Assembly: GCF_000411155.1 (NCBI RefSeq)
Contig: NZ_KE150266.1
Coordinates: 1,364,001 to 1,428,000, forward strand
Length of the DNA: 64,000 nt
Origin: Gleimia europaea ACS-120-V-Col10b
GTDB taxonomy: Bacteria; Actinomycetota; Actinomycetes; Actinomycetales; Actinomycetaceae
Direction: 5' to 3'
The notes beneath the pieces are model-generated. The model saw only the letters and a list, made by a program, of their open reading frames with translations. It had not been told where the DNA came from and made no database searches. Of this stretch, positions 1-8,021 are shown one piece after another. The position numbers were made by a program, and so were the translations under genes. Positions within the stretch are counted from its first letter, which is position 1; each line of letters begins with the position of its first letter.

Positions 1-1250
1 AGTTTTATTACGCACAAATTGAGGCGGGCACCACGATTGCACAACTCAAAGAGCGATATAACATAGGCTCGCGCCTCAAGCGCCTGTTACAAACCGCATC
101 GTTTTCTCATCTAGTTGAAGAGCTCACGCGACGTATGGATGCAGAATCGATCAAACGATTAAAAACGATTAAGCCATCCCCACTCGAATACGCCTTAAAG
201 GTAGATGAAATACGCACCATAGTCGGAATAGAGTTCGCTCCAAGCGGGCTTCTATCCCCAGAGGGAACAACAGCAGAGATAGCTAACACACTCACTGATA
301 ATAATCTGAAAGCGCTCCTGCGATTAGCAACGCTGATGACAGATGCAGATCCGAAGCTAAACACGCGACACCCAGCGTTAAACGGAGATAGAAACGCCCT
401 AGAGGACGTTTTGCAATATCTCGAATGCGACGAGAAGCCTATCGGAACTGGCAAGGCTCACACAGGTGAGTCAAGCGCGGTCATCAATGAACCGGCTCCA
501 CATCATCCCGCTCCTGTTTCCACTTCTAACGTGTCATCGCTTACTGAAGTCCCGCAACCGCAGACGCGCGTACAACAATCCGATGACCACAATAGTGACA
601 TCGCAGACCATGAAGAGCTCCACAACGTTACTCCCGAAGATGCCGATGCAGACTTGCAACAGCAATTAAAACAAAGCCTGAAGGGTGCAAAACGCGACGA
701 CGCCAACCATGTTGGAAATAAATTCGCACATCTAGAACTGCGAATCGACGATAGCAATAATTTTATGGACGCCAATGCCCTAGTCCTCGGGATCCTTGAA
801 CACGGGGACCTTCCACAGCGGGGATCTTCTAGCAGACAGACAAAGCTCTACGTCCTAGCCCCAGCACTTAGACCAATCTTCGAACTTACTATGGCCGGTC
901 TGAGAGCGTCCAATATTGAAGGATTGCACCTGGAACAACAGGGTGGCTCAGGACTTAAAGAAGATGTTCAGCAGGTTACAGACAGGCTCTGTGATAGCGA
1001 GTTTATAAGGTACCTATCCGAGCAGTTTCCAAAACTAGGAGGGTTCCATTCAGCCAAGTCGACCATCACGAACTGCAACTTTGTCAGGTCCGCAACAATA
1101 GTCGGCAACACAGCTTCTCATGGTTCTTACCGCAATCTATCTGAAGATACGTTGAAGAGCGCATTTAATGATGCCGTGCTCTTTGCGCTTTTGTGTCAAC
1201 AATACGCTGTATACAAGAGGGGTAGTAGTTTGGTGAGACCTGGCAGCTAA
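1..1250 (+). CDS. C-terminal part of a possible ParB-like protein (5' end outside window)
   Basis: The reading frame is open from the window edge (codons in phase from base 3), so the first in-frame ATG at 135 is probably internal and the gene is truncated by the window. About 416 residues are visible. The first ~130 resemble the region after the nuclease domain in ParB-like proteins of accessory loci: a short helical stretch, then a segment around SPLEYAL...GIEFAPSG. This assignment is from memory of family pattern and is weak. A polar, probably disordered linker rich in D, E, H, Q and N follows (roughly ATG-numbered residues 115-190). A helical C-terminal domain of ~170 residues follows that and is not recognised. 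The gene converges on a Dam-family methylase with stop codons overlapping by 4 bp. A link to DNA modification or defence is inference from the neighbour. Confidence 0.45.
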   Translation, partial: FYYAQIEAGTTIAQLKERYNIGSRLKRLLQTASFSHLVEELTRRMDAESIKRLKTIKPSPLEYALKVDEIRTIVGIEFAPSGLLSPEGTTAEIANTLTDNNLKALLRLATLMTDADPKLNTRHPALNGDRNALEDVLQYLECDEKPIGTGKAHTGESSAVINEPAPHHPAPVSTSNVSSLTEVPQPQTRVQQSDDHNSDIADHEELHNVTPEDADADLQQQLKQSLKGAKRDDANHVGNKFAHLELRIDDSNNFMDANALVLGILEHGDLPQRGSSSRQTKLYVLAPALRPIFELTMAGLRASNIEGLHLEQQGGSGLKEDVQQVTDRLCDSEFIRYLSEQFPKLGGFHSAKSTITNCNFVRSATIVGNTASHGSYRNLSEDTLKSAFNDAVLFALLCQQYAVYKRGSSLVRPGS

Positions 1251-2173
1251 GTTACAGTATTGCGGCCAATCTCCTTTACTACCGGCGCCAGGTTCGCTGA
1301 TGCGACCAAGATCTCTTTCGCTTTTGTTTTCTTGTGCGCGGAATAATTGATGGACAAGGGGATGCAATAATCCCCCTCGTACAATTCACGCACCAATGGG
1401 TGGTTGTCGTAAGTCAAGATCCAGTTCCCATCAGGGTGATCATGAATTGTGGCTGCTAACCCTTTGTGGTCATAATCTTCAAAAGCATTCAAATACAAGC
1501 GTTTCCCAGCCTGAACGTAAGGGGGGTCAACATACAACAAGGTCTGCTTGTCATTTCCATAGTCGTTGATCACGCTACGGCCGTCTTCATTTGTGACAGT
1601 TATTCTTCCTAAATAGGGAATCAACGCTTCCACACGTCTCACAAGAGTATCCCGGTTGAATCGGGCATCCATCTTGTAATTGCCTGTTTGGGTCTTCCCT
1701 CCAATCACGCCCGCGTTTAATATTCCTGACCGATTTGTCCTATTTAAGTAAAAAAACGCTAAACCCAATTCAGCAGAAGGCGAGGAGCCAGCCTTGTAAA
1801 TCGCTCGCTGACAATGCCACTCTTGCACGGTTAGAGGGACAGAATCAATGAAGTCAACGATCCGTTGTGGGTCCGTTACTAGCAAGCGCCAAAACGAATA
1901 TACGGCCGGGTCGAGATCGTTTATATGTAGATGGGTAATCTGTCCTGTCAACAAGAGAGCTAGGCCAGCTCCCGCACCACCGGCGTAAGGCTCGACATAT
2001 CGGCTAATATGCCGGTTGTGAGCGAGGATGTCGGCGAAAAATCCGGTGAGTTTTGCCTTCCCCCCAGGGTAACGTAATGGAGCAAACACTGAATGCGCGT
2101 GCCTTGCCACAATACGCAGTGGTTCTGTAGAAGAAGGATCTTCTACGTGCGTATCCACTTTGCTTAAAATCAT
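1247..2173 (-). CDS. Dam-family (D12 class) DNA adenine methyltransferase
   Basis: This is an N6-adenine DNA methyltransferase that transfers a methyl group from SAM to adenine in a short target. The 308-residue product has the SAM-binding motif RYPGGK near residues 34-39, the glycine-rich segment EPYAGGAGAG near 61-70, and the catalytic DPPY at 216-219, the order expected for the D12 class. Length fits stand-alone Dam enzymes. An in-frame TTG at 2188 would add five residues. The ATG at 2173 is preferred because AGGAG lies 6 nt upstream of it and would fall inside the longer version. No restriction nuclease with a recognisable fold sits next to it; the convergent partner is the possible ParB-like gene. 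Target sequence is unknown. It could be a solitary methylase or part of a defence pair. Confidence 0.9.
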   Translation of the reverse strand: MILSKVDTHVEDPSSTEPLRIVARHAHSVFAPLRYPGGKAKLTGFFADILAHNRHISRYVEPYAGGAGAGLALLLTGQITHLHINDLDPAVYSFWRLLVTDPQRIVDFIDSVPLTVQEWHCQRAIYKAGSSPSAELGLAFFYLNRTNRSGILNAGVIGGKTQTGNYKMDARFNRDTLVRRVEALIPYLGRITVTNEDGRSVINDYGNDKQTLLYVDPPYVQAGKRLYLNAFEDYDHKGLAATIHDHPDGNWILTYDNHPLVRELYEGDYCIPLSINYSAHKKTKAKEILVASANLAPVVKEIGRNTVT

Positions 2174-2666
2174 GTGCTCTCCTTTCAATCAATGATAAAC
2201 AAGGCAACAGCAGTAGTCTTATATTCGCGTTCGTTTATATGCTGAATGTGATGGGGAAACGCTCAAGTATTTGGTGGTTGGTCGACGAAAATAGTTGTAG
2301 CGATGTCTATAACGTGTGGTGCCTAGAAGACATGTATGTCGACGTTAGCATTTGCGTTCGGTGGGAGGTTCGATAGTAGTGGCGCTTGACAACGATACTT
2401 CCATCGGGGAGTTCAGTACTCGAACTTCTGGCGTAGTCAATAAAGATAAACCTCTCGAGACCATCTCTGACGGATTAGGGCTAAATAAACTTAGCAAGTT
2501 CACTTTGTGCCTGGGTGCCACTGTAGTGATGCCGGTTGCAATTAGTGAGGTCTCGTGAGCCGCGTGGATCAATTTGTATTACTACCTGGCCAGGTACCGA
2601 GCCTTAGTGGTGCTCGTTTCTAATTAGCGCGCAGATTGCATTATAAATGAGAAGGGCGATCAATCT
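2174..2666. other. 493-base gap, no confident gene
   Basis: The gap separates the methylase from a rightward membrane-protein gene. A 68-codon frame at 2352-2558 (TTG start, or GTG at 2379 after a distant GGGAGG) is present. It has no family resemblance that I recognise and is kept only as a weak possibility. A TATAAA hexamer at 2642-2647, followed by GAGAAGGG, may be the -10 and ribosome site of the gene at 2667. Base composition is richer in A and T than the core part of the window, as in the rest of this accessory region. Confidence 0.3.
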
Positions 2667-3323
2667 ATGAGCGAAGAAGTCATGTCGGAAAAACCGAATA
2701 ATAAAGATGCAGCACAGCTCGAGGAAGAACTTGGGACGATTCGATGGGTGAGTGTTGGCGAGTCCGCAATGAAGATCTCTGAGCTGGCGCACAAGTACAA
2801 GAAGAGTTGCCTGTATATCCTGAGAATCGCGGAGGAAACGCTACTTCAAAAGATTGAGAATACGAATAAACGGGCAACGAACAAAGTCGACCTGTTCGTC
2901 TTTCTCTTCTTCCCATTTACTCTCCTAATTTCTTCGTGTGAATTTATAGGTAGTCAACCGGGCTTGTTCGTGGCCTGTTTGATCGCGGCAATCATTCTGA
3001 CCATGCCTGTGGTTTTCTACTGGAAGACTCCCCCAGTCGAGTGGCAATCATTCCATGCAGGATTGTGGAAGCTTGCTGGAGGATTGATAACGATAGTTAC
3101 AGGTTCAGCTACAATGGTGTTCGGTGGTACGGATATAAAATTTTTCCATTATGCCTATCAAGTATCTTCTCTAGCAGTTGTGGCAGCTGGAATCGTATTA
3201 CTGTTTAGCTGGATATTGAATGTTTCGCGGGGCGGAGAGGTTCGTCGTGAGGTGGCAGACTGCAAACGTCAGCTTGAAGTAGTACGAACGGCAGGCACTA
3301 TGCTGGGATCACACGGCTACTAA
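2667..3323 (+). CDS. Four-helix membrane protein of unknown function
   Basis: Not recognised. The 218-residue product begins with a charged cytoplasmic segment of ~70 residues that looks helical. Four hydrophobic stretches follow at about residues 75-92, 97-114, 135-152 and 165-185, and then a basic, charged tail of ~30 residues. No signal peptide or catalytic motif is visible. The start ATG follows GAGAAGGG by about 10 nt and lies ~20 nt after a TATAAA hexamer, so the gene may have its own promoter. It sits between a DNA methylase and an IS256 element, so it belongs to the accessory part of the window. Small membrane proteins in such settings are sometimes effectors of defence or toxin systems, but nothing in the sequence shows this. 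Confidence 0.6.
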   Translation: MSEEVMSEKPNNKDAAQLEEELGTIRWVSVGESAMKISELAHKYKKSCLYILRIAEETLLQKIENTNKRATNKVDLFVFLFFPFTLLISSCEFIGSQPGLFVACLIAAIILTMPVVFYWKTPPVEWQSFHAGLWKLAGGLITIVTGSATMVFGGTDIKFFHYAYQVSSLAVVAAGIVLLFSWILNVSRGGEVRREVADCKRQLEVVRTAGTMLGSHGY

Positions 3324-3541
3324 ATGATATGCATACGTTTGTCCGGAAATGTGAAATTGTTTAAGCAATGAGATTTCGAGAAAGTCAAGGATCGCTTCCT
3401 AATTCGTTGCGAAACAATTTTGAGTGATATTCACAAGGGGCACTAAGCCTCGTTTATTGAGTTACTGGCCAAAATTGTATATCGTGGGCGTGCCGCGTGT
3501 GGTCTCTAAAGCTTGGTTCGCCTGCTCACCCCTTTCTGATT
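3324..3541. other. Non-coding sequence before the IS256 element
   Basis: AT-rich sequence between the membrane-protein gene and the left end of the insertion sequence. I see no open frame with a ribosome site, no strong hairpin and no clear target duplication matching the right flank of the element. Confidence 0.4.
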
Positions 3542-5057
3542 GAGAGTCTCTATTCCCTTGTGTTGGCTGAAGCGTTTGGCGGTGTTACTTAGACGTGGAG
3601 TTTAGTTTGGTATTTGAGGGTGTCGAAGTTTTGTTTGTGGTGATGTTGTTGTGGTGGTGGGGTTTTGCTGTTAATGCCTGTGGTGTCACTGCAGAATAAC
3701 TATGGCCAGGACAAGGTCAATGAGATCAGTGCAAAGCTGATGGATAACCCTGAAATCGCCAAGCTTATTGGCGAGCTGTCTGCTTCTACTAGCGATGCTA
3801 GTGATTTGGTCAAGGGCTTGTTGCAGGTCTCGATTAACGCTGGTTTGCAGGCAGAGATGAATGCTCATTTGGGCTATGAGCATTCTGATCGGAAGGGTAA
3901 AGCCCAGATGGGTTCTGCCGGTGCGGTGAGCTACCGTAATGGGTCGTATACCAAAACTGTTGGTTGTGCTTATGGCATGGTGGATATCACCGTGCCTAGG
4001 GATCGTGCTGGTACGTTTCGCCCGCAGATGGTGTCTAAAGGCGCTCGCAGGCTTAGCGAGCTTGATGACATGATTATCTCGTTGTATGCCGGCGGGATGA
4101 CACTGCGTGATATCCAACACCACTTGGCCACCACACTGGGGGTGGATATGAGCCCGGACACGATCAGCACGATTACTGATGCTGTGTTAGAAGAGGTTCT
4201 GGTCTGGCAAAACCGCCAGCTAGAGCAGTTCTATCCGGTGATCTTCCTTGATGCGATGCGCGTTAAGATACGCGAGGGCAACCGTGTGGTTAACAAGGCT
4301 TGCTACATGGCTGTTGGCGTGGATATGGACGGCATCAAACACATTCTGGGATTGTGGATTGCAGGTAGTGAAGGAGCCGCGTTTTGGGCCTCTGTCTGCG
4401 CTGATTTGGCTAACCGGGGTGTGGAGGATGTGTTCATCGTCTGCTGTGATGGTCTTAAAGGCCTGCCTGAAGCGGTAGAGGCGACTTGGCCAAGCTCGAT
4501 GGTGCAAACCTGTATTGTCCACTTGATCCGAGCGGCTAACAGGTGGGTGTCCTACCAAGACCGCAAACCTGTCTCTAGCGCTTTGCGTAAGGTCTACACC
4601 GCGCCGAATGAGGAAACCGCCCGCGCGGCACTCGATGCGTTCGAAGCCTGTGAACTGGGCTGTAAGTACCCGCAGTCAGTCAAGGTATGGCGTGATGCGT
4701 GGGAGCGGTTCATACCGTTTTTACAGTTCCCGCCAGCAGCAAGACGGGTGCTCTACACCACTAACTCGATCGAGTCGCTCAACGCTGAGCTACGTAAAGC
4801 TACCCGCAACCGGGGTCAGTTCCCTAACGATACGGCAGCATTGAAAACATTGTGGCTAATGATTTGCAACATCGAAGATAAACGCGCGGCCCAACGCGCG
4901 AAGAAAGCCAAGCGCGATATTGAGTGCAACGGCTATATTGAAGGAGCGAAAGCCAACGGCTGGAAACAAGCTATCAACCAACTAGCTGTGGCATACCCAA
5001 CCGATTCTCGCAGTACTTATAAACCAAGCCCCCACACACAAACAAACAGACACTCTC
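3542..5057 (+). mobile_element. IS256-family insertion sequence
   Basis: A complete IS256 (Mutator-like) transposase is bounded by imperfect inverted ends. The left end starts GAGAGTCTCT at 3542. The right end, read from the other strand, starts GAGAGTGTCT at 5057. Over the first ~25 bases about 18 match, including a shared internal TTGTGT/TTTGTGT block. The outer limits are approximate: a further weak similarity (runs of C) extends outward on both sides. No 8-9 bp target duplication was found, which fits an old insertion or a rearranged flank. The element lies between a membrane-protein gene and a toxin-antitoxin pair and disrupts no recognisable gene. Confidence 0.65.
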
Positions 5058-5083
5058 CGAAAGTGGGGGTTTCGCATATCTAG
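3674..5083 (+). CDS. IS256-family transposase, C-terminus frameshifted
   Basis: DDE transposase of the IS256/Mutator family, catalysing cut or copy transposition of its own element. Counting from the ATG at 3674, the catalytic triad is D193 (FLDAMRV), D259 (CCDGLKG) and E367 (TNSIESLN), with the family's C/H-rich VQTCIVHLIR segment between the second D and the E. A TTG three codons upstream is an alternative start. Catalytic domains are intact. After the conserved AVAYP near base 4998 the frame departs from the family ending. One frame over the DNA reads NRFSQYL then TAA at 5020-5022, the usual terminus. The present frame instead runs ~28 residues through the right inverted repeat to 5083. 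This points to a single-base deletion near 4996-5002. Function may survive, since the change is at the extreme C-terminus. Confidence 0.9.
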   Translation: MPVVSLQNNYGQDKVNEISAKLMDNPEIAKLIGELSASTSDASDLVKGLLQVSINAGLQAEMNAHLGYEHSDRKGKAQMGSAGAVSYRNGSYTKTVGCAYGMVDITVPRDRAGTFRPQMVSKGARRLSELDDMIISLYAGGMTLRDIQHHLATTLGVDMSPDTISTITDAVLEEVLVWQNRQLEQFYPVIFLDAMRVKIREGNRVVNKACYMAVGVDMDGIKHILGLWIAGSEGAAFWASVCADLANRGVEDVFIVCCDGLKGLPEAVEATWPSSMVQTCIVHLIRAANRWVSYQDRKPVSSALRKVYTAPNEETARAALDAFEACELGCKYPQSVKVWRDAWERFIPFLQFPPAARRVLYTTNSIESLNAELRKATRNRGQFPNDTAALKTLWLMICNIEDKRAAQRAKKAKRDIECNGYIEGAKANGWKQAINQLAVAYPTDSRSTYKPSPHTQTNRHSPKVGVSHI

Positions 5084-5106
5084 GCATTGCACGTCCGCTC
5101 ATTCGC

Positions 5107-5124
5107 GTAATACAATTGCATTAC
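5107..5124. promoter_or_regulatory. Palindromic operator of the toxin-antitoxin operon
   Basis: An 18-base near-perfect palindrome, GTAATACAATTGCATTAC, pairs at 16 of 18 positions (two symmetric mismatches). It lies directly before the ribosome site of the antitoxin gene. Ribbon-helix-helix antitoxins of the RelB type repress their own operon by binding such sites, so this is the expected autoregulatory operator. The function is inferred from position and symmetry. Confidence 0.6.
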
Positions 5125-5138
5125 ACATGGAGGTGGGT

Positions 5139-5363
5139 ATGGGGACGATTAGTTTGAGGGTTCCGCAGGAGGAACTACAAATCTTTAGGGCTTATGCAAA
5201 GCTCAATAACACCACGGTTTCTGGCATGCTACGCTCGACCATGCTTGAACGGATCGAGAATGAATATGACCTGAAGGCCTTTGCAGAGTACGAGGCCGAA
5301 AAAACTAACGGCGAATTGTCTGCCCGTCCCATTAGCGAGTTGTGGGATGAACTTGGATTATGA
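5139..5363 (+). CDS. RelB/DinJ-type antitoxin
   Basis: Antitoxin of a type II toxin-antitoxin pair: it neutralises the downstream toxin and represses the operon. The 74-residue product opens with GTISLRV, the beta strand of a ribbon-helix-helix DNA-binding fold. An amphipathic helical region and an acidic C-terminal tail (ISELWDELGL) follow; the tail is the part expected to wrap the toxin. An ATG at 5127 would add four residues. The ATG at 5139 is preferred because GGAGGTGG precedes it by a few bases and would be coding in the longer form. The stop overlaps the toxin start by 4 bp (ATGA), indicating translational coupling. The operator palindrome lies just upstream. The subfamily (RelB versus DUF6290-like) is not certain. 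Confidence 0.85.
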   Translation: MGTISLRVPQEELQIFRAYAKLNNTTVSGMLRSTMLERIENEYDLKAFAEYEAEKTNGELSARPISELWDELGL

Positions 5364-5623
5364 CTTACCAGGTCTGTACCACCGCTAAGTTTGACAAGGC
5401 GTTTAGGAAGCTAGACCGGCACACCCAGCGCATACTCAAATCGTGGATTGAAAAGAACCTGGTTAATGCAAGAGATCCGCGGGCACACGGTAAGGCTCTG
5501 ACCGCTGATAGGCGCGGGCAGTGGCGCTATCGTGTGGGCGACTACCGGATTTTGGCAGATATACAAGACACTCAGTTGGTTCTGATACTCATAAGTGTCG
5601 GTCACAGAAGCAAAATCTACTAA
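5360..5623 (+). CDS. RelE/ParE-superfamily toxin
   Basis: Toxin partner of the preceding antitoxin. The 87-residue product has the layout of RelE-like ribosome-dependent mRNA interferases: an N-terminal strand, two helices (residues ~10-35), then the core GQWRYRVGDYRILADI near 55-70 and the C-terminal VGHRSKIY. The basic and aromatic residues of that core and tail (R, H and Y) fit RelE rather than the gyrase-directed ParE branch. This is inference from sequence feel, not a test. Length is typical. The gene overlaps the antitoxin by 4 bp. It lies just outside the right end of the IS256 element, which places the pair in the accessory region. Confidence 0.87.
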   Translation: MTYQVCTTAKFDKAFRKLDRHTQRILKSWIEKNLVNARDPRAHGKALTADRRGQWRYRVGDYRILADIQDTQLVLILISVGHRSKIY

Positions 5624-5769
5624 GTCTGACGGGCGTATTTATAGCGTCTTTAACACATCGCGGTGCGCTATCCACTGGGGTGACCGGACTGTGACGGCCC
5701 CGAACTCGTTCCTCCTGAAATTGTTATCTTAGAAAGCACCATCGTCGATTTACTGTTGAAGGAGGAAAG

Positions 5770-6966
5770 ATGGCGATTCGTACCACCCATGTCGGCTCCC
5801 TGCCGCGTACCGAAGAACTGCTCAACGCAAATTTGAGGAGAAAGGAGATGGGAGAGGCCATGTTCGCCCAGATTCTTCAGTCTTCGGTAAATGATGTTGT
5901 TGCAAGGCAACAAGAGATCGGAATTGACTGGGTTAATGACGGTGAGTACGGCCACGTAATGACTGAAAAACTCGATTTCGGTCCGTGGTGGTACTACTCG
6001 TTCTCGCGTTTTGCGGGGCTCGAAATGACTGACAAAGAGTATCCGCTTGCGCCGCCCGCACCTGGATCAAACATCCATTTGGTGGAGTTCGAGCAGCGTC
6101 GAGATTGGGTGAAGTTCAAAGACGTTTATTCCGATCCGGAAGCTGCGGTAATGCCAGGCGTGAAACAGCTCTCTGAAGAGGAACAGACAAAGCAAAATTT
6201 CCCCGTTATTACAGGTCCGATCGAGTACATCGGTCATGACGCTGTGAAGCAGGATATTGATGCGCTGGTCAGTGCTCTTGAGGCTAACGGAATTGATCGC
6301 AAAGACGGGTTTATAGCTGCGGTTTCTCCCGGCTCGGCAGCCCGTCTGTCTAACGCCTACTACGACAATGATGAAGAGGTCGTGCAGGCGTGGGCGCAAG
6401 CCCTTCGCGAAGAATACCGCGCCATTACGGATGCGGGCCTCACCGTGCAGATCGATGATCCGTCACTGGCGGAGTCGTGGGATCAAATCAATCCTGCGCC
6501 TAGTTTTGACGACTACAGACGTTACATCCAGGTGCGTGTTGATGCGATTAATACCGCGCTGGAAGGGATTGATCCTGATCTGGTGCGCCTGCATCTTTGC
6601 TGGGGTTCTTGGCACGGGCCGCACACCACGGATATCCCATTGAAGGAAATCGTGGACAACGTTTTGACTGTAAACGCTAACTACATTTCGTTCGAGGGGG
6701 CCAATGCGCGCCACGAACATGAGTGGACGGTGTGGCGTGAAGTCGACTTGCCTTCGAACCTGGTTTTGATTCCTGGCATTGTCAGTCACTCTACAAACGT
6801 TGTGGAACACCCAGAGCTGGTAGCGCAACGCATTTCCAGATTTGTGGACATCGTTGGCCCAGATCGGGTGGTGGCTTCCACGGACTGCGGCTTCGGGGGA
6901 CGTATCCATCCCTCGATCGCGTGGGCAAAGTTGAAGTCATTGGCTGAGGGCGCGCGACTAGTTTGA
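5770..6966 (+). CDS. MetE-like cobalamin-independent methyltransferase (single-domain)
   Basis: Member of the UROD/MetE-like family that resembles the C-terminal catalytic half of cobalamin-independent methionine synthase. Such short proteins are thought to methylate homocysteine or a related thiol. Over 398 residues it keeps the zinc ligand pattern H275, C277 (RLHLCWGSWHG), E309 (SFEGANARHEHE) and C373 (STDCGFG), and begins with the typical TTHVGSLPR. The N-terminal domain of full MetE is missing, as usual in this subfamily. The start follows GGAGGAAAG by a few bases. The gene stands alone, downstream of the toxin-antitoxin pair and followed by a strong hairpin. The exact methyl donor and acceptor cannot be read from the sequence. 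Confidence 0.85.
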   Translation: MAIRTTHVGSLPRTEELLNANLRRKEMGEAMFAQILQSSVNDVVARQQEIGIDWVNDGEYGHVMTEKLDFGPWWYYSFSRFAGLEMTDKEYPLAPPAPGSNIHLVEFEQRRDWVKFKDVYSDPEAAVMPGVKQLSEEEQTKQNFPVITGPIEYIGHDAVKQDIDALVSALEANGIDRKDGFIAAVSPGSAARLSNAYYDNDEEVVQAWAQALREEYRAITDAGLTVQIDDPSLAESWDQINPAPSFDDYRRYIQVRVDAINTALEGIDPDLVRLHLCWGSWHGPHTTDIPLKEIVDNVLTVNANYISFEGANARHEHEWTVWREVDLPSNLVLIPGIVSHSTNVVEHPELVAQRISRFVDIVGPDRVVASTDCGFGGRIHPSIAWAKLKSLAEGARLV

Positions 6967-6979
6967 GTCCGCTTATAAA

Positions 6980-7007
6980 CGAAACCTCCGCGAAAGCGGA
7001 GGTTTCG
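6980..7007 (+). terminator. Terminator hairpin after the MetE-like gene
   Basis: Perfect 12-bp stem (CGAAACCTCCGC / GCGGAGGTTTCG) closed by a GAAA tetraloop, 13 nt after the stop codon. There is no long T run, so it may act as a stabilising or factor-assisted terminator. Confidence 0.75.
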
Positions 7008-7039
7008 TCATGTAACGGCGGATTTTTCAAAATAGAAAA

Positions 7040-7097
7040 TGAAAGTGTCGGCTAGGAATGCGTGAAAGTGTCGGATAAAAGCGCTTGAAAATGGCGG
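7040..7097 (+). repeat. Three 12-base direct repeats at 23-base spacing
   Basis: TGAAAGTGTCGG occurs at 7040-7051 and 7063-7074, and a variant TGAAAATGGCGG at 7086-7097. The starts are exactly 23 bases apart, about two helical turns. They lie between the MetE-like terminator and the surviving start of the DUF3427 helicase. They could be operator repeats of a regulator or the leftover multiple end-repeats of an insertion sequence (IS21-type ends look like this). No transposase is nearby. Confidence 0.6.
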
Positions 7098-7300
7098 ATA
7101 GTTGTTTGGAGTGTGGCCGAATCACTATCTAACCTGGACGCGAAACTGCGCGCCGTGATGCGAAACGAAACCGCTCTGTAAACCAGCATTTTGCATCTGC
7201 CGGTGTGAGTACACCCAGAAGAATAACCGACAGAAAATTTGCGCCGCGCTTCGTAATATAAAAGCAAAGAAAAAGCTGCGTAGTTTTCTGGAAGTATTTG

Positions 7301-7399
7301 ATGGACGAGCCTTTCGACCTGCCGCCCGGTCTATACGAAACGATTATCGACGCCGGGCTCGAAGCCGCCCTCCAAAGGTACGGGCAGCGTGTACTTTAA
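7301..7399 (+). pseudogene. N-terminal fragment of a DUF3427 helicase
   Basis: A 32-codon frame starting at an ATG encodes DEPFDLPPGLYETIIDAGLE and a few more residues before TAA. The pattern LPPGLYE plus a following helix is the usual beginning of DUF3427-domain DEAD/DEAH helicases, which are ~1000 residues long. The C-terminal part of such a helicase lies on the same strand from ~9463. Between them sits a restriction-modification pair on the other strand. This is read as the stump left when the middle of the helicase gene was replaced. The short length makes the match by itself modest; the downstream fragment makes it convincing. Confidence 0.6.
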
Positions 7400-7403
7400 C
7401 CCA

Positions 7404-8021
7404 TCATGGCTTGAGTGATCGTGACCTCAAATATTCGATCGCTTCTTGTTCAATGTCGGATGCCGACTCGGTTCGCGCTTGCAATTTATCGGCCCATTTT
7501 CTCCCTGGATGAATTGTGTCCCAACGCGGGCGCATCCCTGCATAACGACCGGAACCAGGATCGTGATTACCCAGCCCGTCGACGATCACATTCCAGACCG
7601 GATTGTGAAGACGTATAGCTACCACTTCGGCCAGTGGAATCCAGGTAGGGGCAATCGTAAGAGCGCGCACTTGAAAATCTCTCACGTCTAAATTAGTTGC
7701 CGCTTCAATAGAGCGTTTGTGACCCCTTATTCTATTAAATAGCTTTGGGCCGACCGCGAGATGAGCCTGATCAGGATCGCCTTTTCTCGCGTTTTCAGCT
7801 TCGGCTTTTCCGATATAAATTGCCCAGGTGCCGGCGACCAATGAATTCTGACGTGAAAGAGGTTCATAAGCTACGTGTGAACCAGTGTAATAGAGGGCGT
7901 ATATCCCGGCACCGTCGAAAGGTTCGATATGTGCCAAAGACATGATTGGGCGTTCTTCTAACGCGCGGGCGATCGAAGCACCCAGATTTTCGTAACTTAG
8001 AGGATCAAAATAATCAACCAC
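7404..8021 (-). CDS. Eco29kI-family type II restriction endonuclease (GIY-YIG)
   Basis: Restriction enzyme of the GIY-YIG nuclease superfamily, Eco29kI group; characterised members cut CCGCGG. The 205-residue product shows GIY at 39-41 and YIG at 69-71, the conserved arginine and histidine in FNRIRGHKRS (~96-103), the metal-binding glutamate E132 (LAEVVAIRL), and the family-specific NPVWN and GNHDPGSGR segments. All expected catalytic positions are present, so it should be active. It overlaps the 3' end of the methyltransferase gene by 8 bp and is translated after it, so protection is made first. Its 3' end abuts the helicase stump at 7399. Target identity is inferred from the family. Confidence 0.88.
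   Translation of the reverse strand: MVDYFDPLSYENLGASIARALEERPIMSLAHIEPFDGAGIYALYYTGSHVAYEPLSRQNSLVAGTWAIYIGKAEAENARKGDPDQAHLAVGPKLFNRIRGHKRSIEAATNLDVRDFQVRALTIAPTWIPLAEVVAIRLHNPVWNVIVDGLGNHDPGSGRYAGMRPRWDTIHPGRKWADKLQARTESASDIEQEAIEYLRSRSLKP

Noticed and set aside
2352-2558. 68-codon plus-strand frame as a real gene
   Set aside because: TTG start, no close ribosome site, no recognisable family; a GTG start at 2379 is no better supported. Left as a note in the gap entry.
3520-5070. Target-site duplication flanking the IS256 element
   Set aside because: No matching 8-9 base pair of flanks found at any plausible end position.
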